In this document: positions 14,299 through 23,201 of the stretch, in pieces
How the letters are laid out: every line of letters begins with the position of its first letter
How positions within the stretch are numbered: position 1 is the first letter of the stretch
NCBI GenBank assembly: GCA_040757335.1
Contig: JBFLXB010000032.1
Location: 1 to 41,628, forward strand
Length of the DNA stretch: 41,628 nt
Source of the DNA: Nitrospirota bacterium
GTDB lineage: Bacteria; Nitrospirota; Nitrospiria; 2-01-FULL-66-17
Direction: 5' to 3'
Notes under the pieces: model-generated
The model's input: only the letters and a program-made list of their open reading frames with translations
Database searches by the model: none
What the model was told of the DNA's origin: nothing
Position numbers and translations under genes: made by a program

Positions 14299-15333
14299 AT
14301 GGACGAAAGGACCAAAGAATCCTACACCGTAATGATCCTGCCCAACCCGACGTCTAAAGCCTACCGGTTTAGCGTCAGCAAAAAACAAGTCAAGGTGGCG
14401 CTTTCGATCACCGCGGCGACGGCGATTCTGCTGCTGGTATTCGTGGTGCAGTATTTTTATATGGTCGGCAACATCTGGGAACTCACACTGCTGCGGAAAG
14501 AAACCGCGGTGCAGAAGTCGAAAATCGAGGCTTTTGCGCAATCCGTCGATAGTCTGAAGCAGGAAATGGATCGGCTCAAGGAGTTCGACGTCAAGCTGCG
14601 CATGATTACCGATTTGAATGTGCCGGCTGACGCTGGCAGGTTCCTCGGCGTCGGGGGGCAACCCGAGGCGGAAGCCGCTTCACTGGGGCCGGCGGTGGTT
14701 CAAGAGCCGATTCCGGCTGCGCTGACGTCGCCGCCGATCCAGAACCCTGCTCCGGGCGGCGAGGGCGGTACGGAAGACCCGATCCCGTCGATCGGATTGA
14801 CCGAGATTCCCCGTGAACCGCATGCGGCAATTATCCGCGGCTTGGAAGAAGACCTCGCCACCTTACAGATCGTTGCCGCCAAGCAGCAACAAAGCTTTGA
14901 GGAACTCACCGAGGCGATTCAGCACCGGCGTGCGAAGTGGGCCTCGACCCCGTCGATCTGGCCGGTTCGCGGCTGGGTGACCTCCGGGTTTGGTCGTCGG
15001 CTGTCGCCCTTTACCGGCGAACCCGCCATGCACCGCGGGGTGGACATTTCCGTTCCGGAGGGCACGCCCATCGTGGCGCCGGCCAACGGGACCGTCGCCT
15101 CGGCGGGCTGGGACGGCGGGTTGGGCAACGCGATCAGAATCAACCACGGCTACGGGTACGAAACCATCTATGGGCACCTGAACAAGGTTCTGGTGCGTAA
15201 GGGCCAATGGGTCAAACGCGGTCAGACCATTGGGCTGGTCGGCAATACCGGTTTCAGCACCGGACCGCACCTTCATTACCAGGTGCAGGTCAATCTGGTT
15301 GCAACAAATCCGCTTCGCTACATTCTGAACTAA
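14299..15333 (+). CDS. Membrane-anchored M23/LytM-type murein endopeptidase
   Basis: A 344-residue protein with a short cytoplasmic N-terminus, one transmembrane helix (about residues 35-55) and a periplasmic coiled coil (about 60-100). A Pro-rich linker, a second helical stretch (about 175-210) and a C-terminal M23 domain follow. Zinc ligands are visible as H245xxxD249 (MHRGVDISV) and HLH (H324, H326), so the enzyme should be active on peptidoglycan cross-links. GFGRRLSPFTGEPAMHRG and VGNTGFSTGPHLHY are classic. It may help cell division or growth, or insertion of envelope machines such as the pilus. Its 3' end overlaps the convergent CapA-like gene by 44 bases. Confidence 0.9.
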   Translation: MDERTKESYTVMILPNPTSKAYRFSVSKKQVKVALSITAATAILLLVFVVQYFYMVGNIWELTLLRKETAVQKSKIEAFAQSVDSLKQEMDRLKEFDVKLRMITDLNVPADAGRFLGVGGQPEAEAASLGPAVVQEPIPAALTSPPIQNPAPGGEGGTEDPIPSIGLTEIPREPHAAIIRGLEEDLATLQIVAAKQQQSFEELTEAIQHRRAKWASTPSIWPVRGWVTSGFGRRLSPFTGEPAMHRGVDISVPEGTPIVAPANGTVASAGWDGGLGNAIRINHGYGYETIYGHLNKVLVRKGQWVKRGQTIGLVGNTGFSTGPHLHYQVQVNLVATNPLRYILN

Positions 15334-16564
15334 CGTCCGCGCCGCAGGTCTCGGTTTGGCGCTGGTCCTGCGTCTCAGGTTGTACCCGCAATTCTCCCGT
15401 CTCCGTAATGGTCAAGGGACTCGTTGGAAAATCTTCCCGGGAAAGCGTGGAAATCATCCGAATGGCGGTGCCTTCGGGATCAGGTTCAGGAATTCCGGGT
15501 AAACGTTGCCGCATGGAGAACAGTCGGCCTGACAGGAAGGTGCCGTCGCGCGCAACAGTCACTCGTAATAGCGGCATCACGCCTCTGGCCCCTTTGATCG
15601 AGATGTTGCCGTACGTCCAGAAGTTTCCCAACGAGTAGGCGATCAGCCGTCCTCGGTAGAGCTCGACCGCTCTGGGAACGTGGGGGCCGTGCCCCAGCAC
15701 CACGTCCGCACCGGCGTCCACCACCGCGTGGGCGAATTGCAGCACGTTGCCGCGATCCTCACCATAGTATTCTTCGGCCATGTCCGTGACCCGGGAAGCG
15801 GTCTCGCCTTCGGACCCTCCGTGAAACGAGACGATCACCACGTCGGCGCTGCGACCGGCCTCGGCCACGATCGAGCGGGCCGTCTCCAGATCCGAGACGT
15901 GAAACGATCGCCCCGAGAACCCAAACGGGACCACCGCGACCACGACGTCGCGGACCGCCAGTGCGGTGGGCGTGCGTTTGGGGACGGCGACAAGACCGGC
16001 CTGAGCCAACAACCCTTGGGTGAAGGCGTATCCGGGGAGACCGTAGTCGTCCGAATGATTGTTGTCGAGAGACAGGACGGTGAAGCCCGCGGCCTTGAGA
16101 AACGACGCCAAAAACGGAGGGAAGCCGAACTCATAACAGCGCCCGGCTTCACGAGACTCCGGGCGACACTTGGCCGGCATCATCCCGTCGACCACAAACG
16201 TGCCTTCCAGATTGCCGAACACGAGATCAGCCTCCGGGATCGTGCCGCGAATCCCTTCGGGGATGTCGCGGTCCGCGGGCGTCGGGACGAAGGGAATGGG
16301 GGTCATGGAGCCGGGCATGACGTCGCCCACCGCCACGATCGTGATCGGAACCGGGGAGGGGAGAACGGGCGCCGAATCGGGCAGCGTGGGGTTCGGGCCA
16401 ACCGACGGGCTGGCGGGCGCCATTTCGGCGGGGAGCGGGTGAGGGGGCATGGGTTCCACGGATGGGGCGGCGCTGCACGCGATCACCGTCCACGCGGAGA
16501 ACCCCACGCCAATCAGCCGAACGATCACTGATTCACTCAGTCGTGACGGGAGCGACACGATCAT
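15290..16564 (-). CDS. CapA-like metallophosphatase-fold lipoprotein
   Basis: A 424-residue protein of the CapA/PgsA family (poly-gamma-glutamate synthesis type), which has a calcineurin-like fold. The N-terminal hydrophobic segment ends in a lipobox-like TVIAC, suggesting a lipoprotein, followed by a Pro/Ser-rich linker to about residue 72. Motifs in order: VAVGDVMPGS, VFGNLEGTF, LSLDNNHSDDYG, VIVSFHGGSE, VVLGHGPHVPR and AYSLGNFW. These give the metal-binding Asp, Asn and His set of the family. No capB/capC genes are nearby, so the substrate is unknown. It is divergent from secA and convergent, with overlap, to the M23 gene. The ATG at 16564 is the only good start. Confidence 0.82.
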   Translation of the reverse strand: MIVSLPSRLSESVIVRLIGVGFSAWTVIACSAAPSVEPMPPHPLPAEMAPASPSVGPNPTLPDSAPVLPSPVPITIVAVGDVMPGSMTPIPFVPTPADRDIPEGIRGTIPEADLVFGNLEGTFVVDGMMPAKCRPESREAGRCYEFGFPPFLASFLKAAGFTVLSLDNNHSDDYGLPGYAFTQGLLAQAGLVAVPKRTPTALAVRDVVVAVVPFGFSGRSFHVSDLETARSIVAEAGRSADVVIVSFHGGSEGETASRVTDMAEEYYGEDRGNVLQFAHAVVDAGADVVLGHGPHVPRAVELYRGRLIAYSLGNFWTYGNISIKGARGVMPLLRVTVARDGTFLSGRLFSMRQRLPGIPEPDPEGTAIRMISTLSREDFPTSPLTITETGELRVQPETQDQRQTETCGADVSSECSEADLLQPD

Positions 16565-16593
16565 CTTACAGGAACTGAGGGCGTAGGCAACTA

Positions 16594-16602
16594 TGTTATA
16601 AT
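16594..16602 (+). promoter_or_regulatory. Extended -10 promoter of secA
   Basis: TGTTATAAT (16594-16602) is a perfect extended -10 element 36 bases before the secA ATG. No good -35 hexamer is seen at 16-18 bases, which extended -10 promoters tolerate. The near-symmetrical TTATAA could also serve the divergent CapA-like gene. Confidence 0.5.
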
Positions 16603-16638
16603 GTCGCCCGCGTCGGCACCAGTCCTCGAGATCTATCC

Positions 16639-19284
16639 ATGTGGAGTATCATTCGAAAACTCGTCGGAAGCAAGAACGACCGTGAACTCAAGCGTATTGC
16701 GCCCGTTGTCGACCGCGTCAACGCGTTCGAACCCGCGGTTCGAACGCTGAGCGACGAGGCGCTGAGAGGCAAGACCGTCGAACTTCGCGCCCGCGTGGCG
16801 GCGGGAGAATCTCTGGACGCTCTGCTGCCGGAGGCCTTTGCGGTGGTGCGCGAAGCCTCATCCCGCGTGCTCGGGATGCGCCATTTCGACGTGCAGTTGA
16901 TCGGGGGCATCGTCCTCCACGAGGGAAAGATCGCCGAGATGAAGACCGGCGAGGGGAAGACCCTCGTCGCCACGCTCCCGGTCTACCTCAACGCGCTCGC
17001 CGGCAAGGGCGTTCACGTAATCACCGTCAACGATTATTTGGCCAAACGCGACAGCCAGTGGATGGGGGAGATCTATCGCTTCCTCGGTCTCACCGTGGGC
17101 GTGATTCAACACGATCTCGACGACGCGGCGCGGCAGGTGGGGTACGCCGCGGACGTGACGTACGGGACCAACAACGAATTTGGGTTCGATTATTTGCGCG
17201 ACAACATGAAGTTCGACCCCCGTCAGTTCGTCCAGCGTCCCCTCAACTTTGCGATCGTGGATGAGGTCGACAGCATCTTGATCGACGAAGCGAGGACGCC
17301 GTTGATCATTTCGGGACCGGCCGAAGATTCGACCGAGTTGTATTACAAGATCAACCGGGTCATCCCGTATCTCAAGGCCGAGGTCGACTTCACGATCGAG
17401 GAAAAGACCAAAACCGCGGCCCTGACGGAAGAAGGCAACGCGAAAATCGAGCGGTTCTTGGGCGTCGAGAACCTCTACGACCTCGGCAACATGTCGTTGG
17501 TCCACCACGTACATCAAGCGCTCCGCGCCCATTCGCTGTACAAACGCGACGTGGACTACGTCGTCAAAGAGGGCGAGGTCATCATCGTGGACGAGTTCAC
17601 CGGCCGCTTGATGCCGGGTCGGCGTTGGAGCGACGGTCTGCACCAGGCGGTGGAGGCCAAAGAAGGCGTTAAGATCGCCAACGAGAACCAAACGCTCGCC
17701 ACGATCACGTTTCAGAACTACTTCCGGATGTACAAGAAACTCAGCGGGATGACGGGAACAGCCGACACCGAGGCCGCCGAGTTCGCCAAGATCTACAACC
17801 TGGACGTAATGGTCATTCCGCCGAATCGAGCCATGATTCGGGCCGACTACGCGGATGTCGTCTATCGCACCGAGCGGGAAAAGTTCGCGGCGATCGTGGA
17901 AGAGGTCGTGGAGTGTCATCAGCGGGGCCAGCCGGTGTTGGTCGGTACGATTTCGATCGAAAAGTCCGAACGCCTTTCGGCCCTACTGAAAAAGCAGGGG
18001 GTCAAACACGCGGTTCTCAACGCCAAGTTCCACGAGAAAGAAGCGGAAATTATCGCGCAGGCGGGGCGAAAAGGGACGGTGACCATCGCCACCAACATGG
18101 CCGGCCGGGGCACCGACATCCTGCTCGGCGGAAACGCCGACTTCCTGTTCAAACAGGAGAGCAGCCGCGACGCCGACCTGTCGGCGCCGGAGCGCGAGGC
18201 GGAACGGACCCGCCTCCGTGAGCAGTTGCGAGCCGCGTGTGAAGCCGAAAAACAGGAGGTCGTGTCGCTCGGCGGGTTGCACATCATCGGCACCGAGCGA
18301 CACGAGAGTCGGCGCATCGACAACCAGTTGCGCGGTCGTGCGGGCCGCCAGGGCGACCCGGGGTCCTCGCGGTTCTATCTGTCGCTCGAAGATGATCTCT
18401 TGCGGATTTTCGGATCCGAGCGGATCTCCGGCTTGATGCAGCGGCTGGGAATGGAAGAGGGGGTGCCCATCGAGCACCGGATGGTCACCCGCGCCATCGA
18501 AACCGCCCAGAAGAAAGTCGAAGCCCACCATTTCGACATTCGCAAACAACTGCTCGAGTACGACGACGTCATGAACAGACAGCGCGAAGTGATCTACGAA
18601 CAACGCCGCCAGGTGCTGGGCGGGGAGCCGTTCGTGGACGACATCAACGAGATGGTGGACGACTTGGTGGCCGGGACCGTGGCGCAGTATTGTAATGAAG
18701 CGAGTTACGAAGAGGCCTGGGACCTCAAAGGACTGGCCGATGCGTTGGGCGCGCAGTTTTCGCTGCCGTTCGATCCGGCGTCGTGGAAGGACTCGGGCGT
18801 TGACGGGATCAAAGACGACGTCCTCACGCGGGTGCGGGAGGCCTACCGGCGCAAAGAGCAGGAGTTCGGTCCCACGGTGCTGCGCGAGTTGGAAAAGGCC
18901 GTGATGCTCCGGGTGATCGACACGCACTGGAAAGACCATCTTCTGACCATGGACTACCTCAAAGAGGGGATCGGGTTACGAGGGTACGGACAGAAGGATC
19001 CCTTGGTGGAGTATAAGCGGGAAGGGTACGATCTGTTTGTCGGACTGATCGAACGCATCAAAGTCGATGCCGTCGGGCACTTGTTTCGGATACAGGCGGT
19101 CCACCCCGATGTGGCGGCGGCCCCGCGGTCGCTCCCCCGTCAGGCCCCCACGATCCTGAGCGCGCCGGGTCCGGCGCCGACCAACTCTCCGACTCCCGCC
19201 GCCCGCGAACGCGAGCGCGTTGGGCGGAACGATCCCTGCCCCTGCGGAAGCGGCAAGAAATACAAAAAGTGTCACGGCGCCTGA
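16639..19284 (+). CDS. secA: Preprotein translocase ATPase SecA
   Basis: An 881-residue SecA motor that drives Sec-dependent export, full length for the family. Visible motifs are Walker A MKTGEGKT (101-108), [15 protein letters not shown], the DEAD-type [20 protein letters not shown] (about 208-228), [28 protein letters not shown], the helicase motif VI-like [25 protein letters not shown], and the helical scaffold [14 protein letters not shown]. The C-terminus ends in a SEC-C zinc site, C867, C869, C878 and H879 ([16 protein letters not shown]). Prepilins, the secretin and the other exported proteins in this window would use it or the SRP branch. The downstream cyclase gene begins at or just before its stop. 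Confidence 0.97.
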   Translation: MWSIIRKLVGSKNDRELKRIAPVVDRVNAFEPAVRTLSDEALRGKTVELRARVAAGESLDALLPEAFAVVREASSRVLGMRHFDVQLIGGIVLHEGKIAEMKTGEGKTLVATLPVYLNALAGKGVHVITVNDYLAKRDSQWMGEIYRFLGLTVGVIQHDLDDAARQVGYAADVTYGTNNEFGFDYLRDNMKFDPRQFVQRPLNFAIVDEVDSILIDEARTPLIISGPAEDSTELYYKINRVIPYLKAEVDFTIEEKTKTAALTEEGNAKIERFLGVENLYDLGNMSLVHHVHQALRAHSLYKRDVDYVVKEGEVIIVDEFTGRLMPGRRWSDGLHQAVEAKEGVKIANENQTLATITFQNYFRMYKKLSGMTGTADTEAAEFAKIYNLDVMVIPPNRAMIRADYADVVYRTEREKFAAIVEEVVECHQRGQPVLVGTISIEKSERLSALLKKQGVKHAVLNAKFHEKEAEIIAQAGRKGTVTIATNMAGRGTDILLGGNADFLFKQESSRDADLSAPEREAERTRLREQLRAACEAEKQEVVSLGGLHIIGTERHESRRIDNQLRGRAGRQGDPGSSRFYLSLEDDLLRIFGSERISGLMQRLGMEEGVPIEHRMVTRAIETAQKKVEAHHFDIRKQLLEYDDVMNRQREVIYEQRRQVLGGEPFVDDINEMVDDLVAGTVAQYCNEASYEEAWDLKGLADALGAQFSLPFDPASWKDSGVDGIKDDVLTRVREAYRRKEQEFGPTVLRELEKAVMLRVIDTHWKDHLLTMDYLKEGIGLRGYGQKDPLVEYKREGYDLFVGLIERIKVDAVGHLFRIQAVHPDVAAAPRSLPRQAPTILSAPGPAPTNSPTPAARERERVGRNDPCPCGSGKKYKKCHGA

Positions 19285-19289
19285 CGCGC

Positions 19290-20450
19290 GTGAAGCCCGC
19301 TCGGCCCCAGCTTGCCGCGGAGCTGAAGCGGGAGGTGGCCGTCCTTCGAGCGCGTCTCAAAGACAAGGGCCGGGAGCTGGCCTTCTTCATCAATACCGCC
19401 AAAGCGCTGACCTCCACCCTTGACCTCGACAAAGTCCTCGATGTGATTCTGGAGCGAGCCCGCCGACTCATTCCCTGCGAGCGGTGGGCGCTGTTCCTGG
19501 TCGACGAAATCGACGGTCGTCGGGAGCTCAGGCCCCACCGCGCGCTGCTTCGGGGCCGGGCTCGGGATGCCCGCGCGGTTCCGTGGGGGGTCGGACCCAG
19601 CGGCTGGGTCGCACAACACGCCAGGCCGCTGCTGATCCAAGATCCTCGCGTGGCGCTGCCGACCGGATTGCGAAACTTGAAACGTTCGGGCCCGAGGCTG
19701 CGGTCGCTGCTGGCGATTCCGATCGTCAACAAGCGCAAAACGCTCGGGGTGTTGGAGTTGGTCAACCGGTTGGACGGCCGTCCGTTCGACGTGGCCGACC
19801 GCGACATGCTGATGCAATTGATGGGTCAAGCCGCGATCGCGATCGAGCGCTCTCAGCTCTATCACCGCAAAGAGGAGTTGTCCATCCGGGACGACCTCAC
19901 CAAGCTGTTCAACTTCCGGCACCTGGATCAGGTCCTGGACAATGAGATCCGGCGGTGCATCCGCTATGGGTCGGTGCTCTCGGTGATTTTCCTCGATCTG
20001 GACTATTTCAAGGTCGTCAACGACCGGTACGGCCACCTCATGGGGAGCCGGGTGTTGGTGGAGGTCGCGGAGCTGCTCATCCGAAATCTCCGCGACGTGG
20101 ATATCATCTCGCGGTATGGCGGCGACGAGTTCGTGGTGGTGTTGCCCGAAACCGGGTTGCGGACCACCTTCGCGATCACCAAGCGGCTGCACCGCGCGTT
20201 CCATCGTCACGAGTTTCTGAGCGCGGAAGGCCTCAACGTCCACCTCACCGCGAGCTTCGGCATTGCGGGGTTTCCGGACCACGCCCGCAACAAGAAGGAC
20301 CTGATTCGATTGGCGGACCAGGCGATGTACGAGGCCAAATACGGCGGCCGGGACCGCATTTGTGCGGCCACGCGTCGCGCCTCCGCGCTTCGCGCGCCCG
20401 GTTCCCTGTCGGGGAAGCGGCGCCCGATCAGAAGGGTTGCCCAGCCGTGA
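19290..20450 (+). CDS. GAF-GGDEF diguanylate cyclase
   Basis: A 386-residue cytoplasmic protein. An N-terminal helix (about residues 1-35) leads into a GAF domain (about 40-190; LIPCERWALFLVDE, VPWGVGPSGWVAQH, SLLAIPIVNKRKTLGVLELVNR), a linker (YHRKEELSIRDDLTKLFNFRHL) and a GGDEF domain. The active site is GGDEF (277-281), and an I-site RxxD (R268-D271) lies exactly five residues before it, so it should make c-di-GMP and be product-inhibited. GTG 19290 follows the secA stop by 5 bases; GTG 19269, inside secA, is an alternative in the same frame. Neither has a good ribosome-binding site. Its 3' end overlaps the convergent gene by 23 bases. The GAF ligand is unknown. Confidence 0.9.
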   Translation: MKPARPQLAAELKREVAVLRARLKDKGRELAFFINTAKALTSTLDLDKVLDVILERARRLIPCERWALFLVDEIDGRRELRPHRALLRGRARDARAVPWGVGPSGWVAQHARPLLIQDPRVALPTGLRNLKRSGPRLRSLLAIPIVNKRKTLGVLELVNRLDGRPFDVADRDMLMQLMGQAAIAIERSQLYHRKEELSIRDDLTKLFNFRHLDQVLDNEIRRCIRYGSVLSVIFLDLDYFKVVNDRYGHLMGSRVLVEVAELLIRNLRDVDIISRYGGDEFVVVLPETGLRTTFAITKRLHRAFHRHEFLSAEGLNVHLTASFGIAGFPDHARNKKDLIRLADQAMYEAKYGGRDRICAATRRASALRAPGSLSGKRRPIRRVAQP

Positions 20451-23070
20451 GATAGAAGTGGGGTTGCTGCTCCTCGGCCTTGAGCGCTTCGTCGACATTG
20501 ACAGGCCAGGCCACGTCGAGCCTCGTGACGAGCGGATACAGGCCCAAGACCTCGTGGGTAAGGCGGAGGCCCAAACCCACATCGTACAGGAACTGGATGA
20601 AATTGCGGGGCTCACCCACGGTTCCCGCGTCGGCGAACACGGCGGCCTGAAGGCGGCGCAGCAGCGTCAGGCCCCAGACATTGGTTCCCATGTCGCGTAC
20701 CAGCGGGTGTCGGTACTCCAGCGAGGCCAGGAGGACCGACTCGCCGGACACGCTGCCCGGTGAGTACCCCCGCATCCCACCCGAACCCGCCAGGTCGAAC
20801 TGGCGGGCGTCATGAAATCCCCCCGCGGACTGGCCGATCGTCCCGCGCGCCGCGACTTCGTGTAAGGTGGCGAACGACCACTGATGTCGAGCGTCCAACT
20901 GGACCTTCAACGCGCTGGGGTACTCACCGCCCGACACGCGTTGGGCGAACGTGGTCGTCAGGGCGGAGTACGGGATCGCTCCGAAGAAAATCTGTTGGAT
21001 CTCCTCGGAGTATACCAGCGGCGTTTCAGCGTTCGAAATGACGTGGGCGAGTTGAACCGATGTGACCGTTTCGGGCAGATCTCCCGGCGTGATCGGGATC
21101 AACCGCCGGCTCGCCTCCACCCCCACAGAAACGGATTGACGCGTCGTGTACGAGAAAACCGGTTGCTCGAAATCGTGGGTCGCCGCGATGCCGCCTTGCG
21201 TCTCGATGTCGTCTTTGGAGTAGCGAAGGCGCAGGATATTGTGCTCGTCGTACCGTCGCTGGAAGTACGCGCTGAGGTCGTAGCTGATGTTCTGGGTCTG
21301 AAAGTCGTAGCTGATCCCGGGCAATTTTTCGAGGATGAATTTGATGGCCGGTGGCGTCCGATTGTTGAACCGGTTCGGGTCGCTGGTCTTGTGGTCCGGG
21401 TCCAGTTCGATCACCTTGACCGGTGAACGGGTCACAAATGTTTCTTGGAACTCGGGTCCGTACGACAACCAGGTGGTGGTGAGCGGAGGGCCCTCGCCCA
21501 GCCTTAGGTTTACCGCGACCGGTTCGATGCCTTCTCCGGTCTTGGTCAGCGCCAAGGTCGTATGATGCCCGTCGGCACGGGTTTCGCGCTGGACCGACGC
21601 CACCGAGAAGTCGGTGGTGGGATTGGTCGTCAACCACTGGGAATAGAACCAGTCGAGGTCTCGGCCGGTCTCCTCTTGGGCCACCTCACGAAACGGGCGG
21701 GGGGCGCCGCCCACCACGCGTTCGGTGTACCGTTCCAGCACGGTATTCACCGCCTCGGTCCCGATCAGCGCCGACAGCTTGAAGAAGACGCTGGACCCGT
21801 CGGGTCGCCGATTGTTGAACACCGCGAAATCCTCTCGGGGCAAAATCGGGGTCGTTTCTTTGAAGTACACCTGACGGAGGGGGAGGCGGTTGGAGTACAG
21901 GATCTGGTCAACGATCGGAATGAACGCGACAGGCTTGAGCAGCCCCAGCAGGTTCGGCGGCCGCCGGAAGCGCTCCCGCAGGTAGGCCTGAGTGGTGGCA
22001 TCGGCCAGGCCCTCGAGCACCCACGCTTCTTCGTCGGGAAGTCGGGCGCGCCAGAGCGCGAAATAGAGCCCCTTGGCCACTTCGGCCTCGTGGTACTTCT
22101 TCAGAGGGGCGAACACTTTGTAGGTGCGCGTCGCCAAGAAGATCACACCGGGGTCCGGTGACACCACTTCTTGATGAAGGTAGACCTCCGCCACGCGGAT
22201 CTCATTGAGCGCGAGGTTGCCGAATTGCTCGCGAAAGAAGGTCAGGCCTCGACGGAGCGCCGCGAGTACGGGCGGGGTGTAGGCCCGATCGTGGGGAAGA
22301 AACGCGTAACGGATGCGGGTCGAGTCGTGTTGCTCCACCCGTTCCTGGTAGTAGGGGCTGAGGGCCAACGCCACGTTCACCGCGCGCGGCAGGTGGAGCC
22401 GCCAGCGGCGGTGCGGCGCGCCCGCATCGTCGTCGGCCATGTCCGCGCCCACCACCATGACGTCGCGCGGAGCCAGGATCTGCACGGAGTACTCCGCGGG
22501 GTCCGGCAATGTGTCGAGCGCCCAGTTCCCTTCGCGGAACGCGGGCACGTACGGGTACCAGCCGCCTTTCAGCGCGGTCACATTGTGGAAGTAGCCGAAC
22601 ACCCCGTATTTCTCAGGGATGAAGGTAATGAACGTGAGCTGGAGCTCGATGGAGCCGTTCGGCGGCACGGGGTGCGGGAGGATCGCGTGCGCCACAGTCT
22701 GGGGCGGATGGGCCGGCGGCGCGCCGATTTCGAACGCCACGGCGTCGCCGGTGTCGGCCTGGATGGCGGTCACGGCCATTGAGCCGGGATTAAACGCCCG
22801 CGGATAGATCCGTTCGAGAGCGTCTTTGTCCAGATCGCGGTTCGGTTCGCGGTAGATGTTGGGGTACAGCAAGAACGGGACGTCGCGCAGCGGGTTCTCG
22901 GACCGGTTCGTGATCAGGACCCGTGCGGTGCCGGAGAGGACATGGTCGGTGGGAGAAAAGCGCGCGCTGATGTCGTACCGGACCTGCAGCGACGCGGCGG
23001 GGAGGGGGCTGGCGACCCCGAGCAGCAGGACGGTCGCCACGGCGGCCGGCCCCCACGCGATCCAAACCAT
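20428..23070 (-). CDS. M1-peptidase-like (apparently inactive) domain fused to an Omp85-like outer-membrane barrel
   Basis: An 880-residue exported protein. Residues 1-26 look like a signal peptide. Residues about 27-500 resemble the M1 aminopeptidase family: an N-terminal beta saddle (YDISARFSPTDHVLSGTARV, LLYPNIYREPN), then a catalytic-like domain (YFHNVTALKGGWYPYVPAF). The zinc motif HEXXH is HEAEV at 327-331, lacking the second His, and no GxMEN motif is present; WVLEGLADA (E353) keeps the position of the third ligand. After a linker (about 510-590), residues 591-880 resemble an Omp85/surface-antigen barrel, with GSGGMRGYSPGSVSGE (762-777), LEYRHPLV and a terminal Phe. It may be a periplasmic binding or chaperone-like module on a barrel. 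Function unknown. ATG 23070 is the only good start. Confidence 0.75.
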   Translation of the reverse strand: MVWIAWGPAAVATVLLLGVASPLPAASLQVRYDISARFSPTDHVLSGTARVLITNRSENPLRDVPFLLYPNIYREPNRDLDKDALERIYPRAFNPGSMAVTAIQADTGDAVAFEIGAPPAHPPQTVAHAILPHPVPPNGSIELQLTFITFIPEKYGVFGYFHNVTALKGGWYPYVPAFREGNWALDTLPDPAEYSVQILAPRDVMVVGADMADDDAGAPHRRWRLHLPRAVNVALALSPYYQERVEQHDSTRIRYAFLPHDRAYTPPVLAALRRGLTFFREQFGNLALNEIRVAEVYLHQEVVSPDPGVIFLATRTYKVFAPLKKYHEAEVAKGLYFALWRARLPDEEAWVLEGLADATTQAYLRERFRRPPNLLGLLKPVAFIPIVDQILYSNRLPLRQVYFKETTPILPREDFAVFNNRRPDGSSVFFKLSALIGTEAVNTVLERYTERVVGGAPRPFREVAQEETGRDLDWFYSQWLTTNPTTDFSVASVQRETRADGHHTTLALTKTGEGIEPVAVNLRLGEGPPLTTTWLSYGPEFQETFVTRSPVKVIELDPDHKTSDPNRFNNRTPPAIKFILEKLPGISYDFQTQNISYDLSAYFQRRYDEHNILRLRYSKDDIETQGGIAATHDFEQPVFSYTTRQSVSVGVEASRRLIPITPGDLPETVTSVQLAHVISNAETPLVYSEEIQQIFFGAIPYSALTTTFAQRVSGGEYPSALKVQLDARHQWSFATLHEVAARGTIGQSAGGFHDARQFDLAGSGGMRGYSPGSVSGESVLLASLEYRHPLVRDMGTNVWGLTLLRRLQAAVFADAGTVGEPRNFIQFLYDVGLGLRLTHEVLGLYPLVTRLDVAWPVNVDEALKAEEQQPHFYLTAGQPF

Positions 23071-23105
23071 GCCGGGAGTATAGCAGGAGCCCAGCGAGCG
23101 GTCGA

Positions 23106-23117
23106 TCCCCTAGGGGA
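23106..23117. promoter_or_regulatory. 12-bp perfect palindrome in a divergent intergenic region
   Basis: TCCCCTAGGGGA lies between the divergent M1-like/Omp85 gene (start 23070) and the FIST gene promoter. It could be an operator; no protein is assigned to it. Confidence 0.25.
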
Positions 23118-23154
23118 ATCGGGTGCGAAACTATGCAATGGGCGACGCTGCGCC

Positions 23155-23184
23155 TTGCGCGGCGTCAAAGCCTTCTGTTAGAGT
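23155..23184 (+). promoter_or_regulatory. Candidate promoter of the FIST gene
   Basis: TTGCGC (23155-23160), an 18-base spacer and the extended -10 TGTTAGAGT (23176-23184) lie 17 bases before the ATG at 23202. This supports that ATG over an upstream in-frame one at 23133. Confidence 0.4.
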
Positions 23185-23201
23185 GGTCGCCGAGATTCGC
23201 G

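Noticed and set aside
19272-20615. 447-codon minus-strand frame
   Set aside because: It is antisense to the GAF-GGDEF gene and has no domain.
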